DNA of 64,000 nucleotides, taken from positions 1,116,417-1,180,416 of the forward strand of contig VXBA01003121.1 of assembly GCA_013399895.1 (NCBI GenBank), in the 5' to 3' direction. Each line of letters begins with the position of its first letter. The stretch's first letter is position 1. The notes beneath the pieces were generated by a model. That model ran no database searches. It was not told the DNA's origin and was given only the letters and a program-made list of their open reading frames with translations. The DNA comes from Serilophus lunatus (Eukaryota; Chordata; Aves; Passeriformes; Eurylaimidae). The position numbers and the translations under genes are program-made. Positions 60,685 through 64,000 of the stretch are shown here, one piece after another.

Positions 60685-63600
60685 CAATTTCTTTAAAATA
60701 AAAACATTTAAAGGGAAAAAAAATAATTTATAGAAAGAACTTAGTCACTAGAGAAAAACAGGCAACACCAGAAGAAAATTCATTCTATGCTAAGGCAGAA
60801 ATGGAATTGTTAACTTTAACTGCACCTTTTCTCTCCAGTGCAAACAAAGCTCAGCCAGCTCTAACTTCAACATCCAAAATGAAATGAGTCCCAGTTTTCT
60901 TCACCAAATCATGATCAACACCTACATTGGTCACAGGGGTAAAACACACATTAACTAAAGACATGGTACACAACACAGTGTCTTGTATCCAGAGCTACCT
61001 AATTGGAAGACCACCAGGAGCTGATTTTCATTCTCCAAGTTACCACAGCAGACTCTTGGGCAGAAGAGTGGCACTGCCTCCTGTGTGCAAAGGCTTGATG
61101 ATATTTTAGTGTGAGGTATGAAATGCTCAGTGGCAGTGAAAGCTGGTGCCAGATCTGCAGCTCAGCCTCGTGCTTGAAGACTTGATGTTCTGAAAAGAGG
61201 GAATCAGATCATTGGAGAGATCTCACCTTCCAAGAATCTTCACAACAAAATCCTAACTTGGCTGTTATGGGAAAATAGAGGATCACATTATCCACCAGCA
61301 TGATGAATCACATGGAGCCAAATGTGAGGCAGTTAGAACAGAGCCATACAGCTACTCATGCTTGCATAATCCTATTAAACATTTTCATTCATTTCTGCTT
61401 GTTAAGGTAATATGATGACTTCCTCTAGTTTCAAACATGGCAATGAAAGGAAGCTTTACTTTCCTCAGCCTGCTGTGCTGCTTTACTGCCAAAGGCAACA
61501 GCTTTTTAATCCAAAGGAAGAGTTACAAGATGAAATACACTTACCAGCACGGGGGGGGGAAGAAAAAAAAAAAAGAAATGAAAAAGGGGAAACGGGCTCT
61601 TCTCACCTCCCCGTGTACAACCATGTGAGCTAAATTAAAAACATACATTGTCAGCTGGAAACTCATTTGCGTGAAGAACCGTTGGCAGATTTTTGACAGT
61701 GTATGGGCAGAGCAGGGCTACAGAGAGGTGTATCTTTCCCTTCCCCTTGCCTGATCAGTAGCACAGAAGTGGGAGCTGAGGGGAAATTTTATTGCAAGGC
61801 TAAGGCAGCTTTTGTGAACATAAGTCACAGGATTCAAAGGACAATGTGCAAAGGAGAGAGTCTGCTTTGGAGTCCATTTATAAAGCAGGGCAGGACATGA
61901 CTAGACATAGAAGCCTGTGGCTGTCCCTCGGGGACTTGCTGCACAAAGAAGGAGATACCAATTTTGGAACCCAAAGATTGAAATGCAGCAATCATGAAAG
62001 TGCAGGCACCTTCTTTTCCAGTCCTCTCAATCCTCTCATTTCAATGCATAGAAAAGAGTAGCAGCAGTTTGCTCCCCACTGCTGCCAGCTCCCAAATGCT
62101 GCCTTGGGAGTAGTACAGAATTAAAAGCGATTTGACAGTGATCAATACACCTTAGTTCAGTATCATCAAAATTAAAGAGATTTTTACTCAGTAACTTCAA
62201 TGGAAACAGAACTACTGCCTGAATAGCAATGCTTTAGGACTTATCCTTTACCATCAATTATGAACAATATTTTAAAGGGCTTGAGTCATAATTGCACTTT
62301 TTAATTCACCTAGTCAGCTCAGCAGCCTTCAGGAATGGGGAGTTTTGCAGGATCTGGCAGTGATTATTCCTGTATCCTGCATACATTTCCAGCACCTTGT
62401 CATACCTGAGTTTCCTACAGCCTCTGTTTCTTACAGGTATCTGGCCATGCTCTGCATACTTTGCTTATCCTCTCTCTCATGACTGTCCTTCCTTCAAATT
62501 CATTAGTTTTTTCTTTATTCATTCTCTTCTTTCCCCTTTCCCTTTTTTTTTCTTCTCCTTTCCCAGAGTAAAGAAAACAGAACACAGATGCTTATTTTCC
62601 TGGAAATATTTTTAGATATAAACTGAAAGAAGATTAACACAATTTTTCTGTGTTTAAGTTAATGACTCTCCCCTTGCAAGTGCTCTTCAAACTGTCAATT
62701 TAAACTGTGTCTTGCTGCCTATTTTTGAGTCATTATCAGGCAATACAGCACGCAGAGCAAACTCATGGTTGTAGGGTATGTTTAGTAAGTAGTAATGCTC
62801 AGGTTGATTGAGGATCATTTAAGGAGGTGAGTTTTTTCCCCAATGATTTTTTTTTCTTTCCCTAAAAATGCTTCCCTTTGTCTCAAAAACTATACTGAGC
62901 TTGTCTCTGGGATGTAGTCCCAGTTCTTGTAGCTCTCCTCAGCTATTTCATTTAAGACTTAAGGGAATATGGTTAGAAGACAGAGGGTTTTTGTGCAAGA
63001 ACGAAGTAAAGAATTGTGGTCACACCACTAATGACTGATGGAAGCAGAAGAATTGCCAATAAAAGACCTAAATTAATTTTTTTACTTTGCTTTTTAGCAA
63101 TGCCTTCTTTAAAGTGTTATAGGAATACATGTTGGATTGTAGGCAACAGGAATATAAAATCTCTCGGGTCTTCATAATCTCCCAGAGATTGTGAATAAAA
63201 TTTATTCCGTTAATTTTAATATCATGTATATTCACATACTGAAAAGACATGCAACAATATTGTTCTCTCAAAACAAATATACAAGGCACAATTTACTTGA
63301 GAAATTGAGAACTTCCATTTGATTCGTACTTCAGGAGAGCTATACACAAAGTATTGGATAAAAGGCAGGTATTTCATGGTACTATTGTTGGTAATACTGT
63401 TCAAGGATGTTGTTCATATAACAGGGGGACTGAATGGACTAAGAACAGTCATGTTAGTCATCAGAAAAGGAACTTTTTTATTATTTTACTATTTTCTTAA
63501 GAACTGGCATAATTATGTATTTCTCTACTATTTCACAAACTTCTCTTTCCATCCCTGCCATCAGCTCTAGGTAGTAATGGAGTACACCAAGATCAAAGGT

Positions 63601-64000
63601 GATAGCTGAAAGCCATCCTTCTTTTCCTAACAATCTGCAGAACAACTGCAAAATAACTGCAGATTTCCGTGGAAAGAAGAATGGAAGCATATCCTTACAT
63701 TTTCCCCTTTTCCATTGTGGTTTCTCCCAGTTTCTCTCAATTTTCTCATAACATAATGAGACACTTACAGAAAATGCCAAGATTAATTTGTAAGGGGATG
63801 GAAAATATTAATCTCAGATGTGCAAAATGACCAGAACAGTGGAGGATAAGTACACCACTGTTATTAGTGAGAAAAAACTAAGTTGTGTCTTGGGGCTGCA
63901 ACTGTTAGTTGGCTGATTGTGCAATTAATTGCTTTCCAGAAAATTCCAGTCAGTCTTTCTGACAGGAATATTTATTGATAATCCCTCAGGAAGAAATCAG
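60685..64000. other. AT-rich DNA to window end, no gene seen
   Basis: No exon or transposon is recognised. A G9 run next to an A-run at 61,551-61,574 and T/C-rich stretches near 62,510-62,565 are the only simple-sequence features. Confidence 0.5.

Noticed and set aside
61437..61628. Signal-peptide-like frame MAMKGSFTFLSLLCCF
   Set aside because: No splice donor follows the hydrophobic part, and the frame runs into a G9/A-rich simple repeat. It has no CpG island or partner exon. It is probably chance.

Overview
The window looks like avian nuclear DNA, probably intronic or promoter-proximal sequence of one large gene. The evidence for a bird is the interspersed repeat content. Nearly every recognisable repeat is a 5'-truncated CR1 LINE, and several keep the typical CR1 tail with its 'attctatgatt'-like octamers. 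No Alu, L1 or other mammal-specific repeat is seen. The rest is AT-rich, CpG-poor single-copy sequence with microsatellites. The exact species and order cannot be read from it. No complete protein-coding gene, tRNA, rRNA, CRISPR array or intact retrovirus is visible.

Layout. Positions 1-36,400 are gene-poor, with about a dozen CR1 fragments, MIR-like SINE relics and a few motif-dense stretches that could be regulatory. At about 36,460-37,156 a CpG island appears, broken by a 116-base assembly gap. Then come about 11 kb of ordinary AT-rich DNA with one CR1 and a GC-richer patch holding a perfect RFX X-box-type motif. At about 47,990-48,760 a second CpG island appears. It is a direct-repeat relative of the first: about 605 bp are homologous, and about 295 bp of that differ by only four substitutions as I aligned it by eye. 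The second copy contains, on the minus strand, what looks like a first coding exon: a start codon, 14 codons of hydrophobic signal-peptide-like sequence (MWMLAVALLHSISH) and a strong GTGAGC splice donor. In the first copy the matching position falls inside the gap, with the donor remnant right at its edge. From 48,760 to 64,000 there is again gene-poor DNA, with a CR1 nested in another CR1 at 60.0-60.7 kb and an ancient CR1-like relic at 56.7 kb.

Working model (inference). A secreted or membrane protein gene is transcribed leftwards from one or both CpG islands, and everything left of 48,283 is its first intron or lies between alternative first exons. I do not recognise the gene from 14 residues. 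The duplicated promoter and first exon is the most noteworthy item. Whether it is a real tandem duplication with later sequence homogenisation or an assembly artefact at a GC-rich locus is the main open question.
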